Shown here piece by piece: positions 41,007-52,600 of a DNA stretch of 64,000 nt. Under the pieces are notes generated by a model. That model did not search any database. It was not told the DNA's origin and saw only the letters and a program-made list of their open reading frames with translations. Both the position numbers and the translations under genes were made by a program. The DNA is from Liquidambar formosana. Taxonomy: Eukaryota > Streptophyta > Magnoliopsida > Saxifragales > Altingiaceae. The DNA lies in contig CM077827.1 in assembly GCA_039720395.1 (NCBI GenBank), positions 23,836,375 to 23,900,374 of the forward strand. The letters run 5' to 3'. Numbering within the stretch: the first letter of the stretch is position 1; each line of letters opens with the position of its first letter.

Positions 41007-42693
41007 TCCACAAACACTTCCTACATGCCCCAAACCTTTGACTCTTCTATGCTCCCCCACTTCCCCGCCCCTGCCCCCGCCCCCGCCCACGCCCTGCTTC
41101 ATGCTTCTATGCATCATACCATTCATCCCTTGTTATAATATTTTGGTTTTCTTTATGCAGATACAATACCGGGATTGAACAAACTCATTATTCAGGCACA
41201 ACTAGAACTCTAACGCCCTCAAAATCCCAATTCAAGGATCATCTGAACAGTAGTTACATTCTCCCATCAATCCCTGCCACCTTGTAACTGATAAAATAGA
41301 ACTCAAAATAAATATGAAGCACCCTGCTATTATTAACTAGAAACTAAAGATAAAATATGATAAATCTATTTCATGATCATCGAGACTATTTTCCGTAATA
41401 CTTGGATCACTAATGCTGTGTTGGTTCTCGAATTTTATGAGGGGAAAAAAGAAATATAAGGAATTGTACTTTTCCTTAGTTTGGTTGCAATGGAAAATTG
41501 GAAGAAGAAGAAAAAGAAATGGAATAATTTTCACCTGATATAGTTCTATATTTTCCTTTCATTTTTTTTCCCATCCCTTTCCTTTCCCTAGTTGAATCCA
41601 GCAACCAAAGAGAGCTTAAAAGACAAATGGGCATTGTATTATATTCTATATCATCTTAGGGGCCACCAAAATCTTAGCATTTGTTCTCCCTATTAAAATC
41701 CCAACAAAATTTCTGTTTTCTGATCACTATAAAGCCCAACAACAATTGGGATATAATAGGAAAGGTCATAAAATTAAGCTAAAGTGAAGACAAAAAAAAA
41801 AGGTTCAATTAATCACTAATAGACAATAAAATATGTTTTAAACATACATTTTAACAAGTTGACCTATTTATTGGTACTATGAACTGCATTTGTTCGGATC
41901 ACTAGAGCTCTCTGAATGTTTAGGGTGTTTCGAGCTCCTTGAACGCTTTCCTAGTAGCCTCAGTATCCTTAATCATGAAATGTCTAAAATTTAATATTTT
42001 TTTTTCTCATTTCTTTTTCCCACATTTTCTGAGCAACCAAATAGAGACTCAAAGGGGAAAATATTTTAAAGCTACAGACTATATCTATCAAAATAAAAAA
42101 CTCACAAAAAGAAATGAATAAACAAATTCAGAAATCAAAATACATGTTACATCAACTGGTCTGCAAGTACTAAAAAACAAAAACTCTCGAGCAAGGGTAA
42201 AAAAAAAACTGTAAGATCTGAAAAAACTTCTAACCCCCCTTACCCTTAACAGCATTAATTGTCCATTTGGTTTCTAGAAAAGAAAAATAAAAAAAATAAA
42301 AAATAAAAAAAAGAAAAGAAAAGAAAGAACAAAAAGAAAAAGAAGAAGAAAATTAACTAAGACAAACGGTTGAATTGAGCTCTGCTGAGTGAATTTTATT
42401 TCACTCAGTTCATGAATCACTAAGAAATTAAAGGATTCAAAAGTTAATTTCTTTTCTTTTCCTACACTTTCCTGGCAACCAAAAAAAATTCCGACAATTT
42501 GACCCATCAGAAGGCAAATCTAAGTACAGGAAAAATGACAATTTACAAGGATTTTTCATGAAGCATCTGTAATCCAAATACAGGAAATAATTCCTGATTT
42601 ATGACACCCCCCCCCAAACCCTGAAATAAATCCAATTAAACAAATGTTTCCTTTTTCTCTATTATTGTCACGTCCCCCGCCCCATAAACAAAA
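39713..42693. other. long AT-rich intergenic stretch
   Basis: No gene recognised. It holds a (CA)n run at 40307-40325, a 123-bp duplication (listed separately), CT and TA microsatellites at 40970-41006, a C-rich run at 41041-41095, and A/T-rich tracts near 42280-42350. CCATTCATCCCTT and TATAATATTTTG phrases occur both near 40435 and near 41120. Confidence 0.5.
40377..40545. repeat. 123-bp tandem duplication
   Basis: CCAAAGTTTGAAATCATATA and the following AGTCTACCAAGAATC appear at 40377 and again at 40500, 123 bp apart, with one substitution and a small deletion after them. Confidence 0.7.
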
Positions 42694-42835
42694 GGGGGAA
42701 TTACGGATTGGTCCAGCTATAGGCAAATAATTACAGATGACTACTAAGTTGATTAGTAAAATGACTACTAACTTAACTGAGGATGACTACTAACTGTAAT
42801 TAGTTGCCTGTACCCAGACCAATCTGTAATTCCCC
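42694..42835. mobile_element. 142-bp foldback MITE with 10-bp target duplication
   Basis: ATAAACAAAA is repeated exactly at 42684-42693 and 42836-42845. The ends, GGGGGAATTACGGATTGGTC and the complement of GACCAATCTGTAATTCCCC, pair almost perfectly. The 9-10 bp duplication points to Mutator-type mobilisation. A degraded relative ends near 57231. Confidence 0.8.
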
Positions 42836-42845
42836 ATAAACAAAA

Positions 42846-44013
42846 TTACATTGTCAAATTGTACAACTTAGGCCATTAATTCATACAGCTCAAGTTGAAA
42901 TGCATATAAAGAAACAGATTTGATAGTTGTAATTGAATTCTTAATAGGAAGGCACACTGCACAAGCAATTCAGGGTGTATTTAGGAACATATTTTTTTTA
43001 TAAAATGCATTGCTCTTGAAATTATCTTTTAAAATATCAAGAAAAATGACATATTTGTCAACCAGAACAAAAAGACCTTAAATGTGAAACATGAACTATT
43101 GTCGTTTTCCAAGAAGAGAGAAAAGAAAGTATTTTTAAGTTTCAGTTCCATCAGCCAAATGTCTAAGTTATTTACCAAAGCAGAACTAAGAAAATCTATA
43201 ATACACAGAAATTGATGCCAGCTAAAGCTAAATACAGACGAACCAACAAGCTCTTACATTATAATTAATCCCACAATTAACAACTCAAAATAAGAAACAA
43301 GCAAGAAGGAGATATAGAGAGTCTAATTGAAAGTAAAGAGGCACTGACTGGACAATTCTTTAAGAAACATGCATAGACACAAACTATTAGACATGGAGAA
43401 GACAGGGAGATAGGGTTTATACTAGTGAGAACTGTCGTCTGTCAGGAAGGGTTTTAAAGAGAAGAGAGGATGGACTGAGCTAAGATGAACTGAGTTAATA
43501 GAGCTGGCAGTTTTTAGAGTTTTGGATGGTTTCCGATTCAGGCCAGACGGGCAGTTCTTACAGATAGAGAGTTATTCAAGTGCATGAAAATCCTCCAAGG
43601 CTCTGATATGTTATGTCAAAATTATTCGAGGGGTTACACATGCTCTGCACACATACCTTCCCTCATCGTAGTTTTTTCATGTTCAGTTATTTATTGAGTG
43701 ATCTAAACAGTTATTGCAAAGAATTTAACAGGTAGTGGTATTCATTGACAAAGTGATGGGCAAGTTTGATTAACCATTCAATCCCTCTCATTTTTTATGT
43801 TTTTTAAATAATAATAAAAAAATTAGAAGGTAGTATAGGGACATTTTCAAAATAAAATTGTGAGCACCCCAAGAGAGTGTCTTCCCTTTATAATGGTATA
43901 GAGTAGAAATATTTTAAAAATTAAACCAATCATCAAACCAAGAAAGCTGACCAATTAAGATTTGGTAATTCAACAGTAGGGTAAACCAGATTGAATTGTA
44001 ACTTCACGATAAC

Positions 44014-44052
<39 letters not shown>

Positions 44053-44455
44053 GTGTGTGTGTGGATCAAGAGACACAAAGCCGTTAATGGTCTTCAAAAA
44101 GGTCATTTGAACATCTGTGCATATTCATGGAATTTCTTACGTTTATCCATGCACTTTGTTGAGAAGTCCCACATCACACATTGTCTAAATAATAAAATTA
44201 ACATAGCTTCATATACCTGTTTAGGGCCCTCCACCTATCAACTTAGGCTTTTAGGTTGGAAAGTTAACAAACTTTATATCACGCAACGATTTATTTTCCC
44301 ATAATTGTTATATACTTAAAAAAATTTGACACCGCCTTGGCTTAAAAAACAAGAATAAAGAAGATCAATAAGAAGTTGGATCTCCATCTTATAAACAAGC
44401 ACCAAAATGAACATTCGTTTCTAGAATTTGATTAGCTAAAAAATACTCCCTCCAT
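42846..44455. other. intergenic DNA with a dinucleotide array
   Basis: No gene recognised. It contains a (TA)n run at about 44018-44050 continuing into (TG)n to 44062. GTCCCACAT near 44167 and a CCCTCCACCTATCAACTTAGG phrase recur in diverged form near 56724-56790. Confidence 0.5.
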
Positions 44456-44719
44456 CCCACAAAGATAGGCCTCTTTGAAAAATTACGCAGATTAAGAAAA
44501 TCAATAAATGCATTGATTTGTCATCCATTTGACTTCTTCTTTCCAAAAGTACCCTTCTCTACTATCAATGCATTAGTTATGTATTCAAAGTAATTCTTGG
44601 TATTATAAAGGATAGTAGGGGAAAGTTTAAAAAATTTATACTTTGACTTTTCAAAGTGACAAACATTTTGGGACAGCCAAAAAAGGAAAGAAGACCGTAT
44701 CGTTGTGGGACGGAGGGGG
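44456..44719. mobile_element. Stowaway-like MITE, copy 2
   Basis: CTCCCTCCATCCCACAAAG at the left and the complement of TTGTGGGACGGAGGG at the right, flanked by TA. The 264-bp interior matches copy 1 at 27400 in order and orientation. The ends are better preserved than in copy 1. Confidence 0.85.
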
Positions 44720-46276
44720 TAATATGTAAATATAAAATCTGAGTAGCTTACAAGCGTACCACCAAGCTGTTTTCAATCTCATTTTGTACCCTTCAGTTTG
44801 AACAATACACCAACTGGAACATTATACAGGCATAATCCCATCAACATGGGAGAGAGAGAGAGAGAGAAAGAGAGAGATGAATCGTTTTCATGCATGAAAC
44901 AAAGACATGTTTAGCAGAATATTTAAACCAAAAGAACTGAATCTAACCACTTTATGAGCTTTGGCGACATTCCACACTCTTGCTTTTAGAAAAGACATCA
45001 AAGTTGCAGTTGGATATCCTTGATGAACATTCTGAAAATCAAGAAACAATCCTTGGACTAAACTCCACTAAGCTCAATCAGATAGTTTTAATTGAATAAA
45101 AGGTACATGTGTATCTCAATACAAAAACCAACAATGCACAAATCAAGCATTTTTTTTTTTCTCGACAATAAACAATAAACTTTCAGCAAACAATACGAAA
45201 TGTAATAGTTAAGAAAAAACTGAGACATTAATGACCAAAGAAATGTTCTCCATCCAATCTACCCCAACTGACTTGAGGCTTGAGGCTTTTAGTTACAGAT
45301 AAAATATGAAAAATTATTTCATTATTTATTACCTCATAAAATCTCCACTCATATAATTAATCTATCCACTTAGGAGCCATCCTCACTTTGTACTCTCAAA
45401 TCTTAGATGCTTGAGCCATACATCCCAGTTTTTCCCTTCAGCTTAACCCTCAACGAACCCTGCATCCTGGGGTTATGAAGAGCAACCAATCCTACTTGAC
45501 CCTTCATATCTATTGTTTCAGACAACCTCCATGGATTAGTACATATGTCCCTTTCCTAATCCTTGTTAGCTGGACACCAATCTGCATCATACATGGCACA
45601 ACTCATGCCACCTCTTCAATATGATTTTGCTGCAATGGTGGTTTATTGTCATATCAGATAACTACCATGGCAATAACCTAGCACTGGACCAAGGGAGGTT
45701 TGTTGTTCAGTGCGTAGATTTGATTGGCAAGAGAAGTACTCTATGACCCAAACAGGGAAGGGAGTGTTGTAGACTTGTAGGCAACTATTAATAGTCCACG
45801 GAGGCACATGGGATCGAAACTCTTTAAAGACCAGTGACCTGATCAATGGGTTGGTGGCACAATTACAAAGTACTTGCAAAATTTCCTAAGAGGGCTTCTA
45901 CCTCGTGAATCACCTACTTCCATAATTTCAATTGAATCTTATTCTTCATATTTATCAAAAATTGAATCTTATTCTTCATTATCATGGCGAAAAGCGTCCC
46001 CCTCTACTAATTGCTGATATTACATTCATGGGGATGCCCATCTACCCGTCTCCTTCCATTTAGTCATCTTTCACTGGCTTTGTGGAGACCAAATGAACAC
46101 CAATATGATTCCCAGACCCTACTGATCCCGTATGTCTGCCTCACAGAACTCATGTGGTTTAAAAAAAATTACCCCATTTCCATTTTCTCAAAACAAAATG
46201 GACCCCAACCTCATTTTCCCAAAACAAACAAACGCATTCACACTTTAAAAAATTAAGGAAAGAGAGAAACCCTTAA
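44720..46276. other. intergenic DNA
   Basis: A GA microsatellite lies at 44850-44878. No gene or structured element was recognised in the remainder. Confidence 0.45.
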
Positions 46277-46696
46277 GGCTCTGTATGGATTGAGAGAAAT
46301 GGAGAGAAGAGAAGAGAAGAGAAAAGAAGAGAAGGGAAGAGGAGAGAAGAGAAGAGAAAGTAACTTTCTCTCTACCCTGTTTGGTTAGTTAGACCTCATT
46401 AATGAAGAGAAAAGGAGAGAAAGTAGTCAAAATTACATTAATACCCTTTTTATATATTAAACAGAAGTTATGTAGGGATATATTTGTCATTTCATAACTA
46501 ACTTATTACTTTTCTCTCCCTTTCTCTCCAAATCTCTCCAATTTGGAGAGAAAGGTAAATGGGTCCATTTTCTCTCCATTTCTCCCCATTTCCTTTCTCT
46601 TCTCTCCTAAATTAACAATCCAAACAAGGGAAATGGGGAGAAAATCATTTTCTTTTCTCTTCTCTTCTCTCCGTTTCTCTCAATCCATAAATAGCC
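46277..46696. mobile_element. Tourist-like (PIF/Harbinger) MITE
   Basis: The inverted ends read GGCTCTGTATGGATTGAGAG and, on the other strand, GGCTATTTATGGATTGAGAG. TAA is duplicated at 46274-46276 and 46697-46699. The interior is dominated by GAGA and TCTC tracts that extend the pairing. It lies 670 bp upstream of the next gene. Confidence 0.8.
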
Positions 46697-47368
46697 TAAC
46701 AGACATAAACACACAGAAAAAAATTTTCATCACAGTTGCAGTAAAACACTTCAAAAAACCCAAACAAGTAATAAACCCATCTGCCATCACTTCAATACAA
46801 CCCAAACAATCCCTCTATGTGTAAATGATACACACACACACACAAACATAGTAAAGCCTGATTCTTTTGTAGTAACAAAGACTTATGAAGGATTTTACCG
46901 TAGTAGAGTCGAGTTTGAGATTTAAATCCATGGCTTTGTGAGTGAAAATTCTTGGCCGAAGTGGGTTTTATCAGAGTGTGAGGATTTGAGACTTCATATA
47001 TACATATACATATATATACGCAGACACACGAGAGAAAAATCATGGCTTACCCAAAAAAATAAAATAAAAAAGGCTCGCCGTCTTCTCCCCTTGCAAGAGT
47101 TTGAGAAAGGTGTAATAAACAAACCCTGGCTTCAGTGCCGAGAGAATCAAGGACGGTTGCCGCCACTTCTCTTCAATAAGTCATGACTTATTGGGTATTT
47201 TATAAAAATGTGGGGCAAAACCGTCCAACTGCATTTATTTTCTCTCTCTTGTTCACTCATCACTCCAAAACGAAACAAACAGGAAAAAAAGGAAAAAAAA
47301 AAAAAAAAAAAAAAAATTTGAGAGAAAATAACCAAGGATTGCAACCTCAGCTCCACAAACTCTATCCA
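46697..47368 (+). promoter_or_regulatory. upstream region of the DnaJ-type zinc-domain gene
   Basis: TATAAAA at 47201-47207 is followed by a leader of about 135 nt that contains a long A run (47296-47316). Just before the TATA box is a perfect 18-bp palindrome, AATAAGTCATGACTTATT (47175-47192), whose GTCATGAC core could be bound by a bZIP-type dimer. A TA/CA-rich microsatellite lies at about 46995-47030. Confidence 0.5.
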
Positions 47369-48832
47369 ATGGCAACTCTCTCTTGTTACTCTCTCCACCC
47401 TCTCTCCTCTCTCACCTCTTCTTCTTCTTCGACATCCATAACTAACTTCTTTCTTCCCCAGCAATCCTCCACAAAACCCGAAATCCCCACATTGCCCTGT
47501 TGTTGTCATTCTTTTAAGCCCAGATTCATTCAACCCACAAGATTGTTTCTCCACCCCATTTTCTTGTTCGGTGGCTTTGAAAGGCCCTTGGACACTCAGA
47601 CTTTCCTTGCCACTATCAGCGTCTTGGGCGCCATTGCTCTCTCCCTGGTTCTGGGTCTGAAGGTAATTTCGCTAAGCTTCACTTCGCTTTCGCGTTCTGT
47701 TTGTTTGGATGGAAAATAGTTTCGTGGAGATAATATATCCAGGGAATACAAAAGTTATCTATTCTCCCGTTTGGTTGGTGAGAAAATGCAGGGAATGAAA
47801 AGAAGTAGTAAAAAGTTTGGAACTTATATAGAGTTTTCACTAATATAAAGACACGAGACAACAAGGACTTACAATCAACTGAGCCTAATTCATCTACTTG
47901 GCTTGCCTGACGCGAGTTTTCTTTTCCTCTGGGTTTTAGGCTGCGTTTGTTTCAATAGAAAAAAGTTCCTGGAAAACTTTCCCGGGGATTTTTTTTTTTT
48001 TTTTTTTTTTTTTTGGCTTTTAAGACTCCGTTTATCTTAATGGTTATTTACCATGAATCATGAGCAAAATTCGTCTTGTATCTGTAAATTGGTTTGGGTG
48101 GAAAATATACTATTTTCTTCAGGAAAATTGTCAAAACAAAGTGACCCTCAGGCTCATTATGTGAAACTGATTAATTTATTATTAAGCGTAAGAAAATTTT
48201 TATCACGTATCTCTTTATGCCATAATTCAATTTTTCCCTGGAAATGTTTTCTGATGAAAGAAACGAAGCCTGCAGTTTAGAACTTTGTGGATTAGGGTTT
48301 TATGTTTGGTGGTTTGTAATGAATTATTGTTTGGGGTATTGCAGGGAGATCCTGTTCCTTGTGAGCGGTGCGCTGGCAATGGTAAATCTTTTATTAATTC
48401 ATGTGTTTGTGGTTTATTTTGGTTTTTGAAAATAGTGGTGATCAGACAGACTCAACTCCTTTGCAAGGCATTGCTTATAAGAAAAAGGATATAGACTCAT
48501 GGCTCACAATGGGCTATCCCTAATATATATATATATATATATAGATATATATATAGAGTCCTAGTCAGGTCAACACTTGTTAATATAAGTTATATCAACA
48601 CCATGCATTGGAAGTTGTATCCTGTGCACTGGCCTAATGTACCCCATAACCCACTAATGCACGAGGTACAACCCCCAATGCAAGTGTTAATATAAGTTAT
48701 ATCAGCACCATGAATTGGGGTTTGTACCTCTTGCATTAGTTGGTTATGGGGTATATTGGGCCAATGCAAGGGGTACAACCCCCAATGCATGGTGCTAATA
48801 TAACTTACATCAGCATGTCGTCATAGGATCAA

Positions 48833-48870
<38 letters not shown>

Positions 48871-49611
48871 CTATACACACACACACACACACACACACAC
48901 GATTGGTGACCTGCTTGATGCATGGCAAATTAAGTCTTTTTCTTTTCTTTTTTTTAATAGCCCTACTCAATTTTTTGTAAAAGTATTTAACAAACAACGA
49001 CATATTTGAATGAGAAAAATAAACTAAAATAAATGCCATTATCCATAAGAAAAAATTGTTAGTGAGTGGAAAAAGTTAGGCCCTGTTTGGCTAAGCTTTT
49101 AGATGGTTTAAAATCACTTTTGAAGCTTAAAATCACTTTTGGTTCTGTTTGGTAGTCTAAATCATAATCACTTCTAAGCTCAAAAAGTGATTATATAATA
49201 AGCAGACTACCCTCAACTTTTAATCAGAAGCTTTTGCAAAGGATTTTAATAACTTTTCATATTTCCAAAACTACCGTTAATGCTTGAATATGGAAACAAT
49301 TTTTTCCACCCATATCTTTTAACAAAAGGATAATAGCCCCACCTTAGACCCAAGTCCTCTCCTCTCCTGCAGCTGTGCTCTTCTCTCCTGTCGGTATCCA
49401 TTTCTTGATAACTTCAACCAATTTGGACCCTTAGGATCCTAATTTAAATTTCAAATCTTTTTTTTTTTCTCCCTTCATACATTCATTGATTTATACTTGT
49501 TGGAATTTTTTCAAGAATTGATTCCATAAAATTTGGATTTGTAATAATTTTTTTTAAAAAACATATCAATTCATGCTCTCTCTTTTTTTCTTTGTTTTAA
49601 GCAAGGAAAAT

Positions 49612-49647
<36 letters not shown>

Positions 49648-52600
49648 AATAAAAAAACGTAAGCAAAATCCCTAATAATACACCTTTGTGGGGTTGGTCG
49701 AGAGTTCAAGTCTTGTGTGTGTTTTCCAAAGGTTATCGTTTTAATGCCTCGCCGCTCTTGTTGTTTGTGTGGTTATGGGACGCCTTATCTAGGCTATTAG
49801 AGGAATAGTCTGAGCTCAAATTTCGATAAGAGTACAGCCTAAGATACCCCCAATCATTAATATTTTTTATAAAAAAATCACTACTAATACCAAATAAAGC
49901 AAAAAAAAAAAAAAAAAAAATCATTTATTATAAGGGACAGTTCAGTCAATTTAGGGTTATAACCAAAACAATAAATGTTCTTCCCAAACAGACAAAAAAT
50001 TACTTCTAGCTATAACAACACTTTTAATACAATTTCCAAATAGAGACTGATTCTCTTCTGTTACTCATAACTTTTGATTCTCTTCTACTTTTTCCTAAAA
50101 GCAAAAGTTACAGTTTTCCCAAACAGGACCTTAGATAGTTTTATTTTTGAATTTGAGCTACAGTGGGAGATAAATATTGGGTAAAGTACATTTGAGTAAT
50201 TATAGTTTGATTTGGAAGTCTAATTTAAATTAACATTTTGGTACCAATGTTAAAGTGCCATGTCATTTTAAAAGTGGGGCCACAATTAATGAGATAAGAG
50301 AATGAATGAGAGAGGGAAGGCCTAAAATAAGTCTATGTCTAACATGGTTGGTCGAGGCAATTAAGGGGGGAAATAACACCAGGTTTAATCCCTATTTTCT
50401 TACACTCGCAACTTGGTGTAACAAGTTGGAATGGAGGAGAGTATAATTGTGTCTTATGTGCTTTAATGTGGTTGAGGTTACCATACTCCACTCATGTCCA
50501 TAAAGTATAGAGTGGTACCAGAACATACACCATAGAAAATGGTAGCACCTCTTTGTCATCTCTTGGGATGCCCTTGGGCCTTTATGGTCAAGGATGTTTT
50601 GGATGTCGCCATTCAGCATTGGAAAGGAGACTATTTGGATGGAAAGAAATTGTCTTTCTAAGGGCTAGAGAGTAGCTTTGATTCAGAGTATTCATTCAAT
50701 CCTTCCTACGTACTTTATGCCATTCTTTATAGTTCTGGCTTCATTGGGTTCTAAACTGAAAAATAACAAAGAGACTTTTTGTGGGGTGGGCTAGGGGAAG
50801 AATTTGAATACAGTATTGTGGATGCGGATTCTATTTGTGTGCCTAAGCAATGAGGGTGGGGTAGAGATTGGAATGGAACCTTTATTTATCATGAGAGAGC
50901 ACTCTTGGAAAAGTTGCTTTAGGGAATTGCTTCAGAAAGAGAGAGCTTGTGGAGAATGGTTGTGGCTTGGAAGCATGGATGTGAAAGAAGGGATTGGTGG
51001 ACCTATGAAATGAGTCCAATCCACAGAGTTGAGCTTTGGAAAGCAGTTATGATGAGCTTTAAAGAGTTCTATGAGGAGGTGGCTGTAAGGTGGGAGTCAG
51101 GAAAGGGGTAAGCTTTGGTGATGCTCCACTTTTGAAGGTCTTCTCAGGTTTGAGTTTTACTGTGGTTTACAAAGAGGCTTGGGTAGAGGAATTTGTGGTT
51201 TGGATGGAAGAGAGAATGTTACGGAATCTGAGGTGCTCTTACTATTCTTTGAGAGACTTTACGCCATTACGCATAGGGTTGGTAATCATTTGATGACCTA
51301 GCAAAAGAGCTCAAATGGCTTGTTGTCAACAAAATCACTTTTTATTGTCTGGAAATTCTAAAGGATGGTTTAAAACATAGAGCATTTGTGGCTAAAGAAT
51401 TGGGGCACTTGTGCTCCATCTAAGGTGTCTCTGTATGATTAGCACCTAGATATTAATGTTTAACGGTGTACGGTGTACCCCTTGGTTGGTAGGGTTTGGG
51501 TGATTCCAAATAGGTGTTGCATATCCTTGAGGATTGAGAAATCCTTTTGCTTCACTGTTCAGCAACTTTGGGGCTTTGGGATTTTCTTTCCTCTTTGATT
51601 GGGATCTCATGGTTATGCCTAGATCAGTGAGGGATCTTGATGAAGATGAAATTTAGAGAAAAGCTATATGGGGCAAGCCTCCTTGAAATTTGAGAAATAC
51701 AAAAGTTTAGGCTTAGGGGTATTCTAGTAATGTTACAGACTTACAGATTTGGGTTTAGGGGTGTTTCCAGAACCATGGATGAACCTAAATGGTTCTGGAA
51801 ATTATGCATGCATCAGTCTTGTTGTCAACACTATGCATTGGTTTCTCAGATTTTCTACTACATTCTGTCACTTATTTGTTGTGTTTTTGGGAGGGGTGTG
51901 GTGATATTGTATTTTTATCTTTTCTTGTATCCTAGGTGGCATTTCTGCAACTTTGTTGTTGAGCACATGGTTAGGTAATTAAATTCCTTTATGTTAATGA
52001 AGGTGTGCTTCACTGTTTAAGGCTTATTTAGAATCCTGGGTCTTTACAATTGTTTAAGCTCAAGTAAATGTAGGGGTGGATTAATTAGCCAACTTGAGAG
52101 TATTAGGTGGACTATTATACTTACGTGATGGCTTATGACTTAATTACTAGTGGTCTCGAATTACATGGGAACTTCTATAAAAGAGCCATGTTGTTGGGTA
52201 CCAACACTTCTTAGACACTCTTTTGGACATGTATTTGACACTCCTTGGCTGTGTCCCTGCCATGTCATTACCATGTCAGGTGTTTGCCAACAATAGCAGT
52301 ATACATTAGTACTTTGTCTCGCTTTGACAAACAGTGAGCTACCAACTAATGTGTGTGACCACCATCCATTGGGTCTTTCCCTCTTCGACTCATGATCTTC
52401 TTGCAAGTTGGTGGATTAAAAGAGGTAAAAAAGAAGCTAAGGTGATTTGGAGAATGGTCCCTCATGCCATTTTTTGGTGCATTTGTTGAGAGAGAAACCT
52501 TAGAACCTTTGAAGGAATTGAGAAGTCGATCATTGATCTTAAGTCTTTGATTATGAAACTTTTCTTGTGGCACTCTAATTATTATAATAGTTGCAATCGT

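Noticed and set aside
47147..47554. Minus-strand ORF over the DnaJ-type gene start
   Set aside because: It overlaps a well-supported exon and includes a poly-Phe run from the A tract; a shadow.
50392..50619. Minus-strand 75-codon ORF in intron 2
   Set aside because: No family recognised, no start context, and inside repeat-rich intron DNA.
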